Shown here in pieces: positions 35,269 through 44,889 of a stretch of 64,000 bases of DNA. The first letter of the stretch is position 1; every line of letters begins with the position of its first letter. Where the stretch lies: positions 45,932-109,931 of the forward strand of contig JAIDZC010000038.1 of NCBI GenBank assembly GCA_029057785.1. Reading direction: 5' to 3'. This DNA comes from Anaeroplasmataceae bacterium (GTDB taxonomy: Bacteria; Bacillota_I; Bacilli_A; Acholeplasmatales; Anaeroplasmataceae). A model generated the notes under the pieces. The model saw nothing but the letters and a program-made list of their open reading frames with translations. It ran no database searches and had not been told where the DNA came from. A program made the translations under genes and the position numbers.

Positions 35269-37173
35269 ATGGCAGCAAATACTTACAATGACGACTCCAT
35301 AACCGTTCTAGAAGGTCTAGAACATGTTCGTAAGCGTCCTGGTATGTATATTGGTTCCACGGATGAACGTGGACTACACCATTTAGTTTGGGAAATAGTA
35401 GATAATGCAATAGATGAGGCATTATCTGGATATGGTAGAGAAATTGTTTTAACAATCAATCATGATAACTCCATCACGGTTTCTGACCAAGGACGTGGTG
35501 TTCCTTGTGGTAAGCATGCAACTGGTAAAAATACAATGGAAATTATTTATACAAAGCTAAATGCCGGTGGAAAATTTGGTGGTAATGGATATAAAACCTC
35601 AGGAGGTCTACATGGTGTAGGTGGATCAGTAGTTAATGCGCTATCTACATTTATGGAAGTTACTTCTATGCGTGAGGGAAAAATTCATAGAATGCGTTTT
35701 GAAAAGGGAGGCTCCAAGGTTGGTCCATTAGAGATTTTAGGAGATACTAAAAAGACAGGTACGACTGTAACCTTTAAGCCAGATCCTGAAGTGTTTTCAA
35801 CAACGCTATATAATTATGATACAATTAAGACTAGATTGAGAGAGAGTGCATTTTTAATTAAAAATCTTAAGATGGTTTTAATCGATAAAAGAAGTGGCAA
35901 GTCTGATACCTTTATGTATGAAAATGGTATCTCTGAATACGTGACCTTCCTAGATGCAAATAAGCATCCAGCTCATCCTGTTGCTTATTTTGAGGGCACT
36001 TATGAAACGATAGAGGTAGAGGTTGCCTTACAATTTGTAGATACTTATAGTGAAACAATAGTATCTTTTGTTAACAATGTACGTACATCTGATGGTGGTT
36101 CTCACGAAACAGGATTTAAATCTGCTTTAACAAGAGCCTTTAATGACTATGCGAAAAAATTTAATTTACTTGGTAGAATTCAAGCCCTAGATGGAACTGA
36201 TATTCGTGCTGGTATGACAGCAGTTGTATCTGTAAGAATTACAGAAAATTTACTTGAATTTGAAGGTCAAACAAAAGGCAAACTTGGTACACCTTTAGCT
36301 AAAACAGCAGTAGATACTGTTCTTTATGACAAATTATCTTTCTATTTAATTGAAAATAAGAGTTTATCTGAGGCAATCGTTAAGAAGGCAATAAAAGAAG
36401 CAGAAGCTAGAGAGGAAGCTCGTAAGGCAAGAAATCAGGCTCGTTTAGATAAAAAGGACAAGAAAGAAATGAACCTTTCTACTAAATTAGCACCTACGAG
36501 TGAAAAGAATAAAGAAATTAATGAGCTTTATTTGGTAGAGGGAGATTCAGCCGGTGGTTCAGCTAAACAAGGCCGTGACCGTAGATATCAAGCTATTTTA
36601 CCTTTACGTGGTAAGGTATTAAATACAGAGCGTGCTTCTGCAGATGCTGTACTTAAAAATGAAGAAATTGCAACTATGATTTATACGATAGGTGCTGATT
36701 ATGGTAGTGATTTTGATTTAAAGAAATGTAACTATAAGAAGATTATTATCATGACCGATGCTGATGATGATGGTGCCCACATTCAGGTACTATTATTGAC
36801 CTTCTTCTTTAGATATATGCGTCCTTTAATAGAAGATGGAAGAGTCTATATTGCTTGTCCTCCGCTATTTAAAATAACAAAGCGTGGCAAAAAAGAAGAA
36901 ATCATCTATGCTTGGACAAATGAAGAAAAAGATCAAATCCTATCTAAATGTAATACCCAAACCTTAGTTCAACGTTACAAAGGTCTAGGTGAAATGAATG
37001 CAGAACAGCTTTGGGATACGACAATGAATCCAGAAACAAGAAGCTTAATTCAGGTGAAACTAGAGGATTTAACTGAGGCTGAGGCTGAAATTGATATCCT
37101 AATGGGAAATGATGCAATGCGTCGTAGAGATTGGTTAGAAAACCATGTTCAGTTCACATTAGAGGAAGTATAG
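35269..37173 (+). CDS. parE: DNA topoisomerase IV subunit B
   Basis: ATG 35269 is preferred; the in-frame GTG at 35260 is part of the AAAAGGGTG ribosome site. 634 residues. GHKL ATPase motifs: EIVDNAIDEALSGYG, SDQGRGVP, GGLHGVGGSVVNAL. TOPRIM: LVEGDSAGGSAKQGRDRRYQ and MTDADDDGAHI. RGLHHLVWEIVDNAIDEAL is the ParE rather than GyrB form, and the partner downstream is ParC-like. Supplies ATP-driven strand passage for decatenation. It is 9 bp from parC. Confidence 0.95.
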   Translation: MAANTYNDDSITVLEGLEHVRKRPGMYIGSTDERGLHHLVWEIVDNAIDEALSGYGREIVLTINHDNSITVSDQGRGVPCGKHATGKNTMEIIYTKLNAGGKFGGNGYKTSGGLHGVGGSVVNALSTFMEVTSMREGKIHRMRFEKGGSKVGPLEILGDTKKTGTTVTFKPDPEVFSTTLYNYDTIKTRLRESAFLIKNLKMVLIDKRSGKSDTFMYENGISEYVTFLDANKHPAHPVAYFEGTYETIEVEVALQFVDTYSETIVSFVNNVRTSDGGSHETGFKSALTRAFNDYAKKFNLLGRIQALDGTDIRAGMTAVVSVRITENLLEFEGQTKGKLGTPLAKTAVDTVLYDKLSFYLIENKSLSEAIVKKAIKEAEAREEARKARNQARLDKKDKKEMNLSTKLAPTSEKNKEINELYLVEGDSAGGSAKQGRDRRYQAILPLRGKVLNTERASADAVLKNEEIATMIYTIGADYGSDFDLKKCNYKKIIIMTDADDDGAHIQVLLLTFFFRYMRPLIEDGRVYIACPPLFKITKRGKKEEIIYAWTNEEKDQILSKCNTQTLVQRYKGLGEMNAEQLWDTTMNPETRSLIQVKLEDLTEAEAEIDILMGNDAMRRRDWLENHVQFTLEEV

Positions 37174-37182
37174 GAGGGTATT

Positions 37183-40100
37183 ATGGCTAAGAATATTAAA
37201 GATAAATTAGATAAATTTCTGGCAGAAACCTTCCAAGAAACCAAACTAGAAGATGTTGTTGGCGACCGCTTTGGTAGATATTCTAAATATATTATTCAAG
37301 AGCGTGCTATTCCAGATATTAGAGATGGTTTAAAGCCAGTTCAAAGACGTATTTTATATGCGATGAATGAACTAAAGATTACGGCAAATGCTCCTTATAA
37401 AAAGTCTGCTCGTATTACTGGTGAGGTAATGGGTAAATACCATCCTCATGGAGATTCCTCTATTTATGAGGCCTTAGTTCGTATGAGTCAAAGCTGGAAG
37501 ATGGGAGTAAGCTTAATTGATATGCATGGTAACAATGGTAGTATGGATGGTGATGGTCCAGCTGCTATGCGTTATACTGAAGCCCGTATGAGTAAGAATG
37601 CTGAGTTCTTACTAAAGGATATAGATAAAAATACGGTTCCTTTCATTCCTAACTTTGATGAGGAAGAAGTAGAGCCAACAGTATTACCTGCAAAATTTCC
37701 AAATCTTTTAGTCAATGGTTGTATGGGTATTTCTTCAGGTTATGCTACCTATATTCCAACACATAACTTTAATGAGGTTATCAATGCCACTATCGCAAGA
37801 TTACAAAATCCTGAAATGACTCTAGATGATTTGTTAGAGATTATGCCAGGACCAGATTTTCCAACAGGTGGTATTATTCTAGGAACAGAGGGCATTAGAG
37901 AAGCCTTCTTAACAGGTGCAGGTGCCGTTATTGTTCGTTCTAAATACAATTTAGAGGATATGGGCAATGGTTGTAAGCGCGTTGTTGTTACAGAGATACC
38001 ATATGATACAATAAAATCTAAAACAGTAGAAAAAATCGAACAGCTACGTATGGATGGAAAGATTCCAGATGTGGCTGAGGTGAGAGATGAATCAGGTCGT
38101 GATGGTTTAAGAATTGCAATCGATTTAAAGAAAAATGCTAATGTCTCTGCTATAATGGCATACCTATTTAAAAACACAGATTTACAAGTTTCTGTAAATT
38201 ATAATATGGTATCTATTTGTGAACGTAGACCAATGCGTCTAGGAGTAATTCCTATCTTAGATGCCTATATCAATCATTACAAAGAGGTTGTTACAAATCG
38301 AACAAATTTTGATTTGATTAAGGCTCGTAAAAGATTACATATTGTAGAAGGTTTAGTGAAGATGATTTCTGTATTAGATGAAGTCATCAAGACCATCCGT
38401 GCTAGTAAGAATAAAGCAGATTCTAAACAAAATTTGATGGCTCAATTTGATTTTACCGAAGAACAAGCAGAAGCTATCGTAATGATGCAATTATATAAAT
38501 TATCTAATCAAGATATCACAATCCTAATGGAAGAGGATAAAGAGCTTCATGAAAATATTGAGATTTATGAAAGAATTCTAAGCTCTGAACGTGAGCTTGT
38601 TAAAGTAATCATTAAAGAACTTGCTGAAGTTAGTAAGGCAGTTACTGTTGAGCGTAGAACACAGATTGATAAAGAAGCATCTACAACTATAAAGTATGAT
38701 GAAGCAGATTTAATTTCTAAAGAACAAGTCATGATTTCTATATCTCGTGATGGATATATGAAGCGTGCTTCTCTAAAGGCATTTAATGCTGCTAGATCAA
38801 ATGGTCTAAAAGAAAATGATGCTGTTCTATATTTGGGCGAGGTTTCTACATTAGATACTTTAATTATTTTTACCTCTTTAGGTAATTTCATTTACTTGCC
38901 CGTTCATAAAATTGCTGAATGTAAGTTTAAAGATGTAGGTACTTACATCAATAGCGTAGTAGCTATAGCTCCTAAGGAAAAGCTAATCCGTTGTTTTGTT
39001 ATCTCTAAGTTTAATACAGGAGAAACTGTATTATTATGTACAGCAAAGGGAGCAATGAAGCAAACCTTACTTTCTGAATTTAATGTTAATCGTTACACAA
39101 AGCCAGTTCGTGCAATGAAGTTAACTTCCGATGATACACTTGTGTCAGCGGATATCATAGATAATCCTTTAGAAATTCTAGTATTTACAAAGAATTGTGA
39201 AGGATTACGCTTTAGAGCAAGTGAAATTTCATTATATGGCTGTAATGCAGGTGGTGTGAAAGCCATTAATCTTAGACCAAAGGACACTGTTGTTTCTGCA
39301 TTCTATGCAAACAAAGAAGATGATTTCTTATTGTTATCAACACGTTATACACTAAAAAGAATGCGTGTTACAGATATAGTTATTACCAGACGTGCTCGAG
39401 CTGGTTCAACAATGATTAAGCCAGTAAAGACAAATCCTATATATTTAGTAGATGCTGCTAAAATGACACCAAATCAATTTAGAGAAAATGTTAAAGTGGA
39501 TATACGTTATCTTAATGGTAATGATGGAATAGAAGCTCGCTCCTTAAAATATAATGTCTCAGATACAGGAAGAAGCATTCAAATTGATGGCTTAACTAAG
39601 CCAGAGGCTTTATGGTTGCCAAAACCAACAAAACCAGATGATATTGTTTCAGGAGACTATTTAATAGAAGAACGTCAAACTTTATTTAATTTAGATGATG
39701 GTGCGGAAAATGAAAAACCATTAGTGTCTTCTAAGAAGCAAGATAATATTTTGGATGAATTGGATAAAATTTTAGCAACCGAATTTCAAAATGCATCCAA
39801 GGAGAAGGAACTAGAAGATGAACTTCCCTCTCAAACACCTGTTCAATCAGTTCACTCCTCCAAAAAAGTAGAGTCTCCAAAGTCTAGCCCACTCAATTTA
39901 TGGGATTTACCTTTAGAAGAATCTAAGGAAGAAATTGCAAAAGAGGAGAATGAAGATTCTGTTCAAGAAAATACACCTCAAGTATTTACTGATTTTCCTT
40001 CAGAAGAACCTATAGAGGAACCTGAAAGTTTCGAGGAAGACTTCCTAGAAGAACAAGAAGACTCACTTCAAGAACCACAGGATATCCTTGTAGAAGAGGT

Positions 40101-40683
40101 TTTAGAAGAACCTATAAGCTTTGAAGAAGACTTCCTAGAAGAACAAGAAGACTCACTTCAAGAGCCACAGAATATCCTTGTAGAAGAGGTTTTAGAAGAA
40201 CCTAAGGAAGAACCTATAAGCTTTGAAGAAGACTTCCTAGAAGAACAAGAAGACTCACTTCAAGAACCACAGAATATCCTTGCAGAAGAGGTTTTAGAAG
40301 AACCTATAGAGGAACCTGAAAGTTTCGAGGAAGGTTTCCCCGAAGAAGAATATGAAGAACCACTTCAAGAAGCACCTGCAGACGAGCCTATAAGCTTTGA
40401 AGAGGACTTACTTGAAGATGAGGAACCACAGGATTCTTGGATAGATGATGACTCAAATGAAGAGTCTATGGAGGATTCCTATGCGTTTGAGGAAAGAGAA
40501 GATGAGGAAGTTCCTCCTACTCCTCCTAAAAAAGAAGTCAAGATTATTGAAGGAGAAAAATATATTGTGAAGGAAACGAAATCTTCATTATTTATACGTG
40601 AAAAGGACCCACTTCGCGAAATAGATGAGAGTGAAGATGAGGAAGAAGAGATTCCTTTACGAAAAATCAATATATTTGATTAA
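37183..40683 (+). CDS. parC: DNA topoisomerase IV subunit A with long acidic C-terminal tail
   Basis: 1166 residues, about 350 more than usual. The catalytic part is normal: RYSKYIIQERAIPDIRDGLK, the QRDR region HPHGDSSIYEALVRM with Ser92 and Ser93, and active tyrosine Y131 in AAMRYTEARMS. The beta-pinwheel domain runs to about residue 845. The rest is a low-complexity, Glu-rich, presumably disordered tail with three full 30-residue repeats (from EEDFLEEQEDSLQEPQ-type units), ending in a distinct KIIEGEKYIVKETKSSLFIR and acidic segment. It forms the heterotetramer with ParE and is followed by a strong terminator. The tail resembles a DNA mimic or docking region (inference). Confidence 0.93.
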   Translation: MAKNIKDKLDKFLAETFQETKLEDVVGDRFGRYSKYIIQERAIPDIRDGLKPVQRRILYAMNELKITANAPYKKSARITGEVMGKYHPHGDSSIYEALVRMSQSWKMGVSLIDMHGNNGSMDGDGPAAMRYTEARMSKNAEFLLKDIDKNTVPFIPNFDEEEVEPTVLPAKFPNLLVNGCMGISSGYATYIPTHNFNEVINATIARLQNPEMTLDDLLEIMPGPDFPTGGIILGTEGIREAFLTGAGAVIVRSKYNLEDMGNGCKRVVVTEIPYDTIKSKTVEKIEQLRMDGKIPDVAEVRDESGRDGLRIAIDLKKNANVSAIMAYLFKNTDLQVSVNYNMVSICERRPMRLGVIPILDAYINHYKEVVTNRTNFDLIKARKRLHIVEGLVKMISVLDEVIKTIRASKNKADSKQNLMAQFDFTEEQAEAIVMMQLYKLSNQDITILMEEDKELHENIEIYERILSSERELVKVIIKELAEVSKAVTVERRTQIDKEASTTIKYDEADLISKEQVMISISRDGYMKRASLKAFNAARSNGLKENDAVLYLGEVSTLDTLIIFTSLGNFIYLPVHKIAECKFKDVGTYINSVVAIAPKEKLIRCFVISKFNTGETVLLCTAKGAMKQTLLSEFNVNRYTKPVRAMKLTSDDTLVSADIIDNPLEILVFTKNCEGLRFRASEISLYGCNAGGVKAINLRPKDTVVSAFYANKEDDFLLLSTRYTLKRMRVTDIVITRRARAGSTMIKPVKTNPIYLVDAAKMTPNQFRENVKVDIRYLNGNDGIEARSLKYNVSDTGRSIQIDGLTKPEALWLPKPTKPDDIVSGDYLIEERQTLFNLDDGAENEKPLVSSKKQDNILDELDKILATEFQNASKEKELEDELPSQTPVQSVHSSKKVESPKSSPLNLWDLPLEESKEEIAKEENEDSVQENTPQVFTDFPSEEPIEEPESFEEDFLEEQEDSLQEPQDILVEEVLEEPISFEEDFLEEQEDSLQEPQNILVEEVLEEPKEEPISFEEDFLEEQEDSLQEPQNILAEEVLEEPIEEPESFEEGFPEEEYEEPLQEAPADEPISFEEDLLEDEEPQDSWIDDDSNEESMEDSYAFEEREDEEVPPTPPKKEVKIIEGEKYIVKETKSSLFIREKDPLREIDESEDEEEEIPLRKINIFD
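40018..40335 (+). repeat. 90-bp tandem repeats in parC
   Basis: Three full 90-bp units start at 40018, 40108 and 40210; copies two and three are nearly identical, and a 12-bp spacer lies between them. A partial fourth copy begins near 40312. Each encodes 30 residues. Such repeats expand or contract by slippage. Confidence 0.85.
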
Positions 40684-40692
40684 TTCAATTTT

Positions 40693-40730
40693 AAAGGTAA
40701 AGCATTTCATTATGCTTTACCTTTTTTCTG
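40693..40730 (+). terminator. Intrinsic terminator of parE-parC
   Basis: 13-bp stem AAAGGTAAAGCAT/ATGCTTTACCTTT (40693-40705 with 40712-40724) followed by a T-run. Confidence 0.92.
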
Positions 40731-40768
40731 TATAAGAATATTTTTTCTTTCAATTCTATATTATTATC

Positions 40769-40797
40769 TTTTCATTCTTATATATATATGATATAAT
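40769..40797 (+). promoter_or_regulatory. Candidate promoter of the EF-G-like gene
   Basis: TTTTCA (40769-40774), 17 bp, TATAAT (40792-40797). Confidence 0.5.
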
Positions 40798-40838
40798 AAA
40801 ACAAAAGAAAGCGTTTACAATAGAAAGGAAAATAAAAT

Positions 40839-42878
40839 ATGAGTGAGAAAACAATCCGTAATGTAGCTGTTTTAGGACATCAGGGGAGTGGTAAAACTTC
40901 TTTAGTAGAAGCTCTATATTCAGTAGCGGCTGAGCGGCCAAAGGGCAGCATAGAAAGAAAAAATACAGTAAGTGATTATTTGGCAGAAGAACAAAATAGA
41001 TTAGGCTCTGTAAGACTATCTGTTGTTCCTGTGGATACAGAAAATTGTACAATCAATTTGATCGATATTCCAGGCAACGATGATTTTATTGGAGAGGCAA
41101 TCTCTGCAGCTAATGTAGTTAAGGGGGCCATCTTAGTTATGGATGCTTCTAGTGGTGTAGAGGTTGAAACCATTAAGCATTGGAATCTTTTAAGAAAAAA
41201 GAATATTCCAACAATTTTGTTTGTAAATAAAATGGATAAGGAAAATGTTATATTTGATAATATTTTATCAGAAATTCGTGAAAAGCTTGGAAAAAATGCT
41301 ATACCATTTTGTTATCCAATGGGACATAATGATGATTTTGATGGTTTTGTGAATGTGGTTACCTTAAAGGCCAGAAAATATAATGGTCATGATTGTGAAG
41401 ATGCAGAAATCTATGATGATAAGAAATTAAAAGTTTTTGAGTTAAACAATATGATGGTAGAGGCAGTTGCACAAACATCAGAAGAACTATTAGATAAATT
41501 TTTTATGGGCGAAGCTCTAACGCATGAAGAGATTCAAAAGGGTTTGCGTTCTGGTGTACTTGCAGGGGAATTGATTCCTGTTTTAGTAGGCTGTGCAACC
41601 AAAAATATAGGTATCCATACCACCCTTAAAATGCTAGAGGATTATCTACCAAATCCTTCCGATTTAAACCCTATTATTGGTTATGATGCTTCATCAAATG
41701 AAATTCAACGTAAAACATTAAATGATGAACCTTTTTCAGCATTTGTCTTTAAGACTTATGTAGATTCCTATTCTGGAACAACTAGTATTTTCAAAGTGAA
41801 TTCAGGAGTTTTAACAGCTGGTGATGAGGTTTTAATTGCAAATACAAATAAAACTTTTACTGCAGGACAGCTATTCAAAATTTGTGGAAATAAACAAACT
41901 GCTGTCCGTAAACTGATGGCAGGTGAAATTGGTGTAATCAATAAAATAGAAGGTCTAGAGACCTCTATGACTCTTTGTTCTCCTAAGAATTTTATAAAGT
42001 ATCCAGAAATTGAATTTCCAGGTGCAGTTTATTTTAAATCCTTAGAAGCAAAGAGTAAGAGTGATGTAGACAAGCTTGGTGGAGTTTTAGCTAAAATGAT
42101 GCTAGAAGATAAGTCTCTAGAGGTGAGAAGAAACATTGAAACCAATCAGCTTCTTTTAGGTACTTTAGGAGTAGGACACTTGACCTACATCCTAGAGCGT
42201 ATGAAGAATGCGTATAAGTTAGACGTTTCAACCAGTGAATACAAAGTAGTATACCGTGAAACGATTAAGACTTCTGCACATGGTACAGGAAGATATATTA
42301 AGCAAAGTGGTGGGTCAGGCTTTTATGGAGTAGTAGAAATGGATTTTTCACCTGCCAAGGAAAATGCATTTACTGAAGAAGTATTTGGTGGTACGGTTCC
42401 TAAAAACTATTTTCCAGCTGTTGAAAAGGGATTTAATGAGGCATGTGAAAAAGGCCTTTTGGCAGGATTTCCAGTTATTGGGGTTCATGCATGTCTAAAG
42501 GATGGAAAATATCATGCAGTAGATTCTAATGAACTATCCTTTAAGATAGCATCTATTCTAGCTTTTAAGGATGCCTATCTAAAATGTAAGCCAGTTATTT
42601 TAGAACCTATTTTACAGGTAACTATTACAGTTCATAGTGATGATGTAGGTACAATTCTATCTGATTTGAATTCTAGAAGAGGAAGAATTACAGGAATGGA
42701 AATTAATTCTGTAAAAGATCAAAAAATAACAGCTTTAGTTCCTGAACGTGAAATTCTAGAATATGTAAATGACTTAAAATCAATGACTCAAGGAAGCGGT
42801 TATTTCTATCAACAATTCTTTAGCTATGAAGAAGCACCAAACCACATTCAAGAAAAAATCTTAAAAGAAACTCAATAG
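40839..42878 (+). CDS. EF-G-like translational GTPase (EF-G2 type)
   Basis: 679 residues with EF-G domain order. G1 GHQGSGKT (13-20) and G4 NKMDK are intact; G3 reads DIPGNDDF, so the catalytic histidine of DTPGH is Asn. Such replacements occur in the EF-G2 paralogue group, distinct from the essential fusA product. Domain IV carries GSGFYGVVEMDFSP, and domain V the usual VTVHSDDVGTILSDLNSRRGRI form. It may act on ribosomes with slow GTP turnover; exact function of the group is unsettled. Monocistronic. Confidence 0.9.
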   Translation: MSEKTIRNVAVLGHQGSGKTSLVEALYSVAAERPKGSIERKNTVSDYLAEEQNRLGSVRLSVVPVDTENCTINLIDIPGNDDFIGEAISAANVVKGAILVMDASSGVEVETIKHWNLLRKKNIPTILFVNKMDKENVIFDNILSEIREKLGKNAIPFCYPMGHNDDFDGFVNVVTLKARKYNGHDCEDAEIYDDKKLKVFELNNMMVEAVAQTSEELLDKFFMGEALTHEEIQKGLRSGVLAGELIPVLVGCATKNIGIHTTLKMLEDYLPNPSDLNPIIGYDASSNEIQRKTLNDEPFSAFVFKTYVDSYSGTTSIFKVNSGVLTAGDEVLIANTNKTFTAGQLFKICGNKQTAVRKLMAGEIGVINKIEGLETSMTLCSPKNFIKYPEIEFPGAVYFKSLEAKSKSDVDKLGGVLAKMMLEDKSLEVRRNIETNQLLLGTLGVGHLTYILERMKNAYKLDVSTSEYKVVYRETIKTSAHGTGRYIKQSGGSGFYGVVEMDFSPAKENAFTEEVFGGTVPKNYFPAVEKGFNEACEKGLLAGFPVIGVHACLKDGKYHAVDSNELSFKIASILAFKDAYLKCKPVILEPILQVTITVHSDDVGTILSDLNSRRGRITGMEINSVKDQKITALVPEREILEYVNDLKSMTQGSGYFYQQFFSYEEAPNHIQEKILKETQ

Positions 42879-42889
42879 ATATTTTAAAT

Positions 42890-42924
42890 GGACACTTTTC
42901 TTTATTCTTAAGTGTCCTTTTCTT
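42890..42924 (+). terminator. Intrinsic terminator of the EF-G-like gene
   Basis: GGACACTT/AAGTGTCC (42890-42897 with 42910-42917) followed by TTTTCTT. Confidence 0.85.
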
Positions 42925-42975
42925 GTATATCTTAAGTTTTTTTGATATACTAATGATAAATAAGGAGACAAATAT

Positions 42976-43854
42976 ATGAGAACAAAAGTTTATTTTACTA
43001 GAAGAACAGATAGCGAAGCTCTTTTAGAATTATATAAGGCATTAGGCTTTACGTTAAAGGGAAATGTTGCAGTTAAACTCCATTCAGGTGAAAAAGGAAA
43101 TCAAAATTTTGTCAAGCCTGAATTTGTACGTCCGATAATTGAGCATGTGGGTGGAACAGTAGTTGAATGTAACACTGCTTACGAAGGTGCAAGAAACACA
43201 ACAGATAAGCATCTTGAATTGATGAAATATCATGGCTGGACAAAATATTTTAGAGTGGATATCTTAGATGCAAAAGAAGATTTGGAGCTTGCAATTCCTA
43301 AGGGGCAAGCAATTCAAAAAAATATTGTAGGAAAAGATATTACAAAATATGATGCAATGCTTGTATTATCCCATTTTAAGGGACATCCTATGGGTGGCTT
43401 TGGAGGAGCAATCAAGCAATTATCCATCGGCTGTGCCTCCTCTAGAGGTAAGGCATATATTCATTCAGCAGGTGTTACAGAAGATCAAACAAAGGTTTGG
43501 GACAATGTTGCAAAGCAGGATGAATTCTTAGAGTCTATGGCAGACGCTGCATTATCTATAGTAGATTTTTTCAAAGGAAATATAGTTTATATTAATATGC
43601 TTGTGAATTTAAGTGTGGATTGTGATTGTTGTGCAGTAGCTGAGGATCCTTGTATGCAAGATATTGGAATGATGATTTCCTTAGACCCTCTAGCTATTGA
43701 TCAGGCTTCTATTGATATGGTATATCAATCAAAGGATAGAGGAAGAGATCACTTTGTTCAAAGAGTAGAGCGTCAGCATGGTCTACATACTCTTGAAGCT
43801 GCAGAAGAAATCGGCTTAGGAAGTAGAGAATACGAGCTTATTTCAATTGATTAG
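42976..43854 (+). CDS. DUF362-family protein
   Basis: 292 residues. The DUF362 core is clear: VAVKLHSGEKGNQNFVKPEF, GGTVVECNTAYEGARN, LSHFKGHPMGGFGGAIKQLSIG. The C-terminal part has SVDCDCCAVAEDPCMQDIG, a cysteine cluster that could hold a metal or iron-sulfur centre, but no classical ferredoxin CxxCxxCxxxCP pair, unlike many DUF362 proteins with fused ferredoxin domains. The family role is not established. GGAGA lies before the ATG. It precedes the bile-salt-hydrolase-type gene by 58 bp on the same strand. Confidence 0.88.
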   Translation: MRTKVYFTRRTDSEALLELYKALGFTLKGNVAVKLHSGEKGNQNFVKPEFVRPIIEHVGGTVVECNTAYEGARNTTDKHLELMKYHGWTKYFRVDILDAKEDLELAIPKGQAIQKNIVGKDITKYDAMLVLSHFKGHPMGGFGGAIKQLSIGCASSRGKAYIHSAGVTEDQTKVWDNVAKQDEFLESMADAALSIVDFFKGNIVYINMLVNLSVDCDCCAVAEDPCMQDIGMMISLDPLAIDQASIDMVYQSKDRGRDHFVQRVERQHGLHTLEAAEEIGLGSREYELISID

Positions 43855-43912
43855 AGATAGATCATTATAAAAACTATATTTGATTTAAACTATAAAAAAG
43901 GGAAGCGATATT

Positions 43913-44869
43913 ATGTGTACAGCAGTGAGCTATAAAACAAAGGATTTCTATTTTGGAAGAACGTTAGATTATGATTATTCCTATCATGAAGAAGTTGTCA
44001 TAACTCCAAGAGGATATTCTTTTAATTGGAAGAGTAATTATGCCATCATAGGTATGGCCTATGTTCAAAATAATTATCCCCTTTATTATGATGCCTGCAA
44101 TGAAAAAGGTCTTGCGATGGCAGGATTAAACTTTGTTGGGAATGCAGTCTATTTTGAAGAAAAGGTGGATAAAATTAATGTTGCTCAGTATGAATTTATT
44201 CCATATATCCTATCTACCTGTGCTACAGTTGCGGAAGCCAAAAAACTCCTTAAAGATATGAATATCACAAATAAGAGCTTCTCTAAGGAATTACCTACCT
44301 CCCAGCTCCACTATATGATTGCAGATGCTAAGGAGGCTATCACAGTAGAATCAGTTGCAGATGGATTAAAGGTTTATGATAATCCTGTAGGTGTTTTAAC
44401 GAATAACCCGCCTTTCCCATTTCAGTTATTGGAACTCAATCGCTATATGGCCTTAACTCCTGAAACACCTAAATCAACCTTTTGTAAGGAAATCCAGTTT
44501 AAGCCCTACAGTAGAGGTATGGGGGCTATTGGATTACCAGGAGATTTATCCTCAAGTTCTAGATTTGTAAGAGCAGCTTTTGTGAAGCTCAATTCTAAAT
44601 CCCTTGATACAGAAGAGGAAAGTGTAAGTCAGTTTTTTCATATTTTAGGCTCAGTAGATCAGCAAAGAGGCTGTTGTATATTAGAAAATGAGTCCTATGA
44701 GATTACAATTTATACCTCTTGTATGAATACAACTAAAGGAATCTATTATTACACTACTTATGATAATCATCAAATCACAGCGGTGAATCTACATCATGAA
44801 AATTTAAATGAGGATAAACTGATTCGTTATCCTTTAATTCTTTCACAAAGAATCTGTAATCAAAATTAA
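43913..44869 (+). CDS. cbh: Choloylglycine hydrolase family enzyme, probable bile salt hydrolase
   Basis: 318 residues, the usual BSH length. This is an Ntn hydrolase with catalytic Cys2, exposed after Met removal. The other catalytic residues align with characterised BSHs as I recall them: R16 and D19 (FGRTLDYDYS), N73 (AGLNFVGNAVY, the Asn form typical of BSH rather than penicillin V acylase), N164 (GVLTNNP), and R217 (SSSRFVRAAF). No signal peptide, so cytoplasmic. Expected to deconjugate glyco- or tauro-bile acids. This is the best niche indicator in the window; substrate preference cannot be read from sequence alone. Confidence 0.9.
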   Translation: MCTAVSYKTKDFYFGRTLDYDYSYHEEVVITPRGYSFNWKSNYAIIGMAYVQNNYPLYYDACNEKGLAMAGLNFVGNAVYFEEKVDKINVAQYEFIPYILSTCATVAEAKKLLKDMNITNKSFSKELPTSQLHYMIADAKEAITVESVADGLKVYDNPVGVLTNNPPFPFQLLELNRYMALTPETPKSTFCKEIQFKPYSRGMGAIGLPGDLSSSSRFVRAAFVKLNSKSLDTEEESVSQFFHILGSVDQQRGCCILENESYEITIYTSCMNTTKGIYYYTTYDNHQITAVNLHHENLNEDKLIRYPLILSQRICNQN

Positions 44870-44889
44870 TTTATAGGAGTAAAAGCGGT

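Noticed and set aside
40018..40335. Repeat array as a possible CRISPR
   Set aside because: The units are 90-bp in-frame coding repeats without unique spacers.
35269..40683. The topoisomerase pair being gyrB-gyrA
   Set aside because: RGLHHLVWEIVDNAIDEAL and GRYSKYIIQERAIPDIRDGLK with MHGNNGSMDGD are the ParE/ParC forms, and the pair sits next to plsY, a common parE-parC neighbour.
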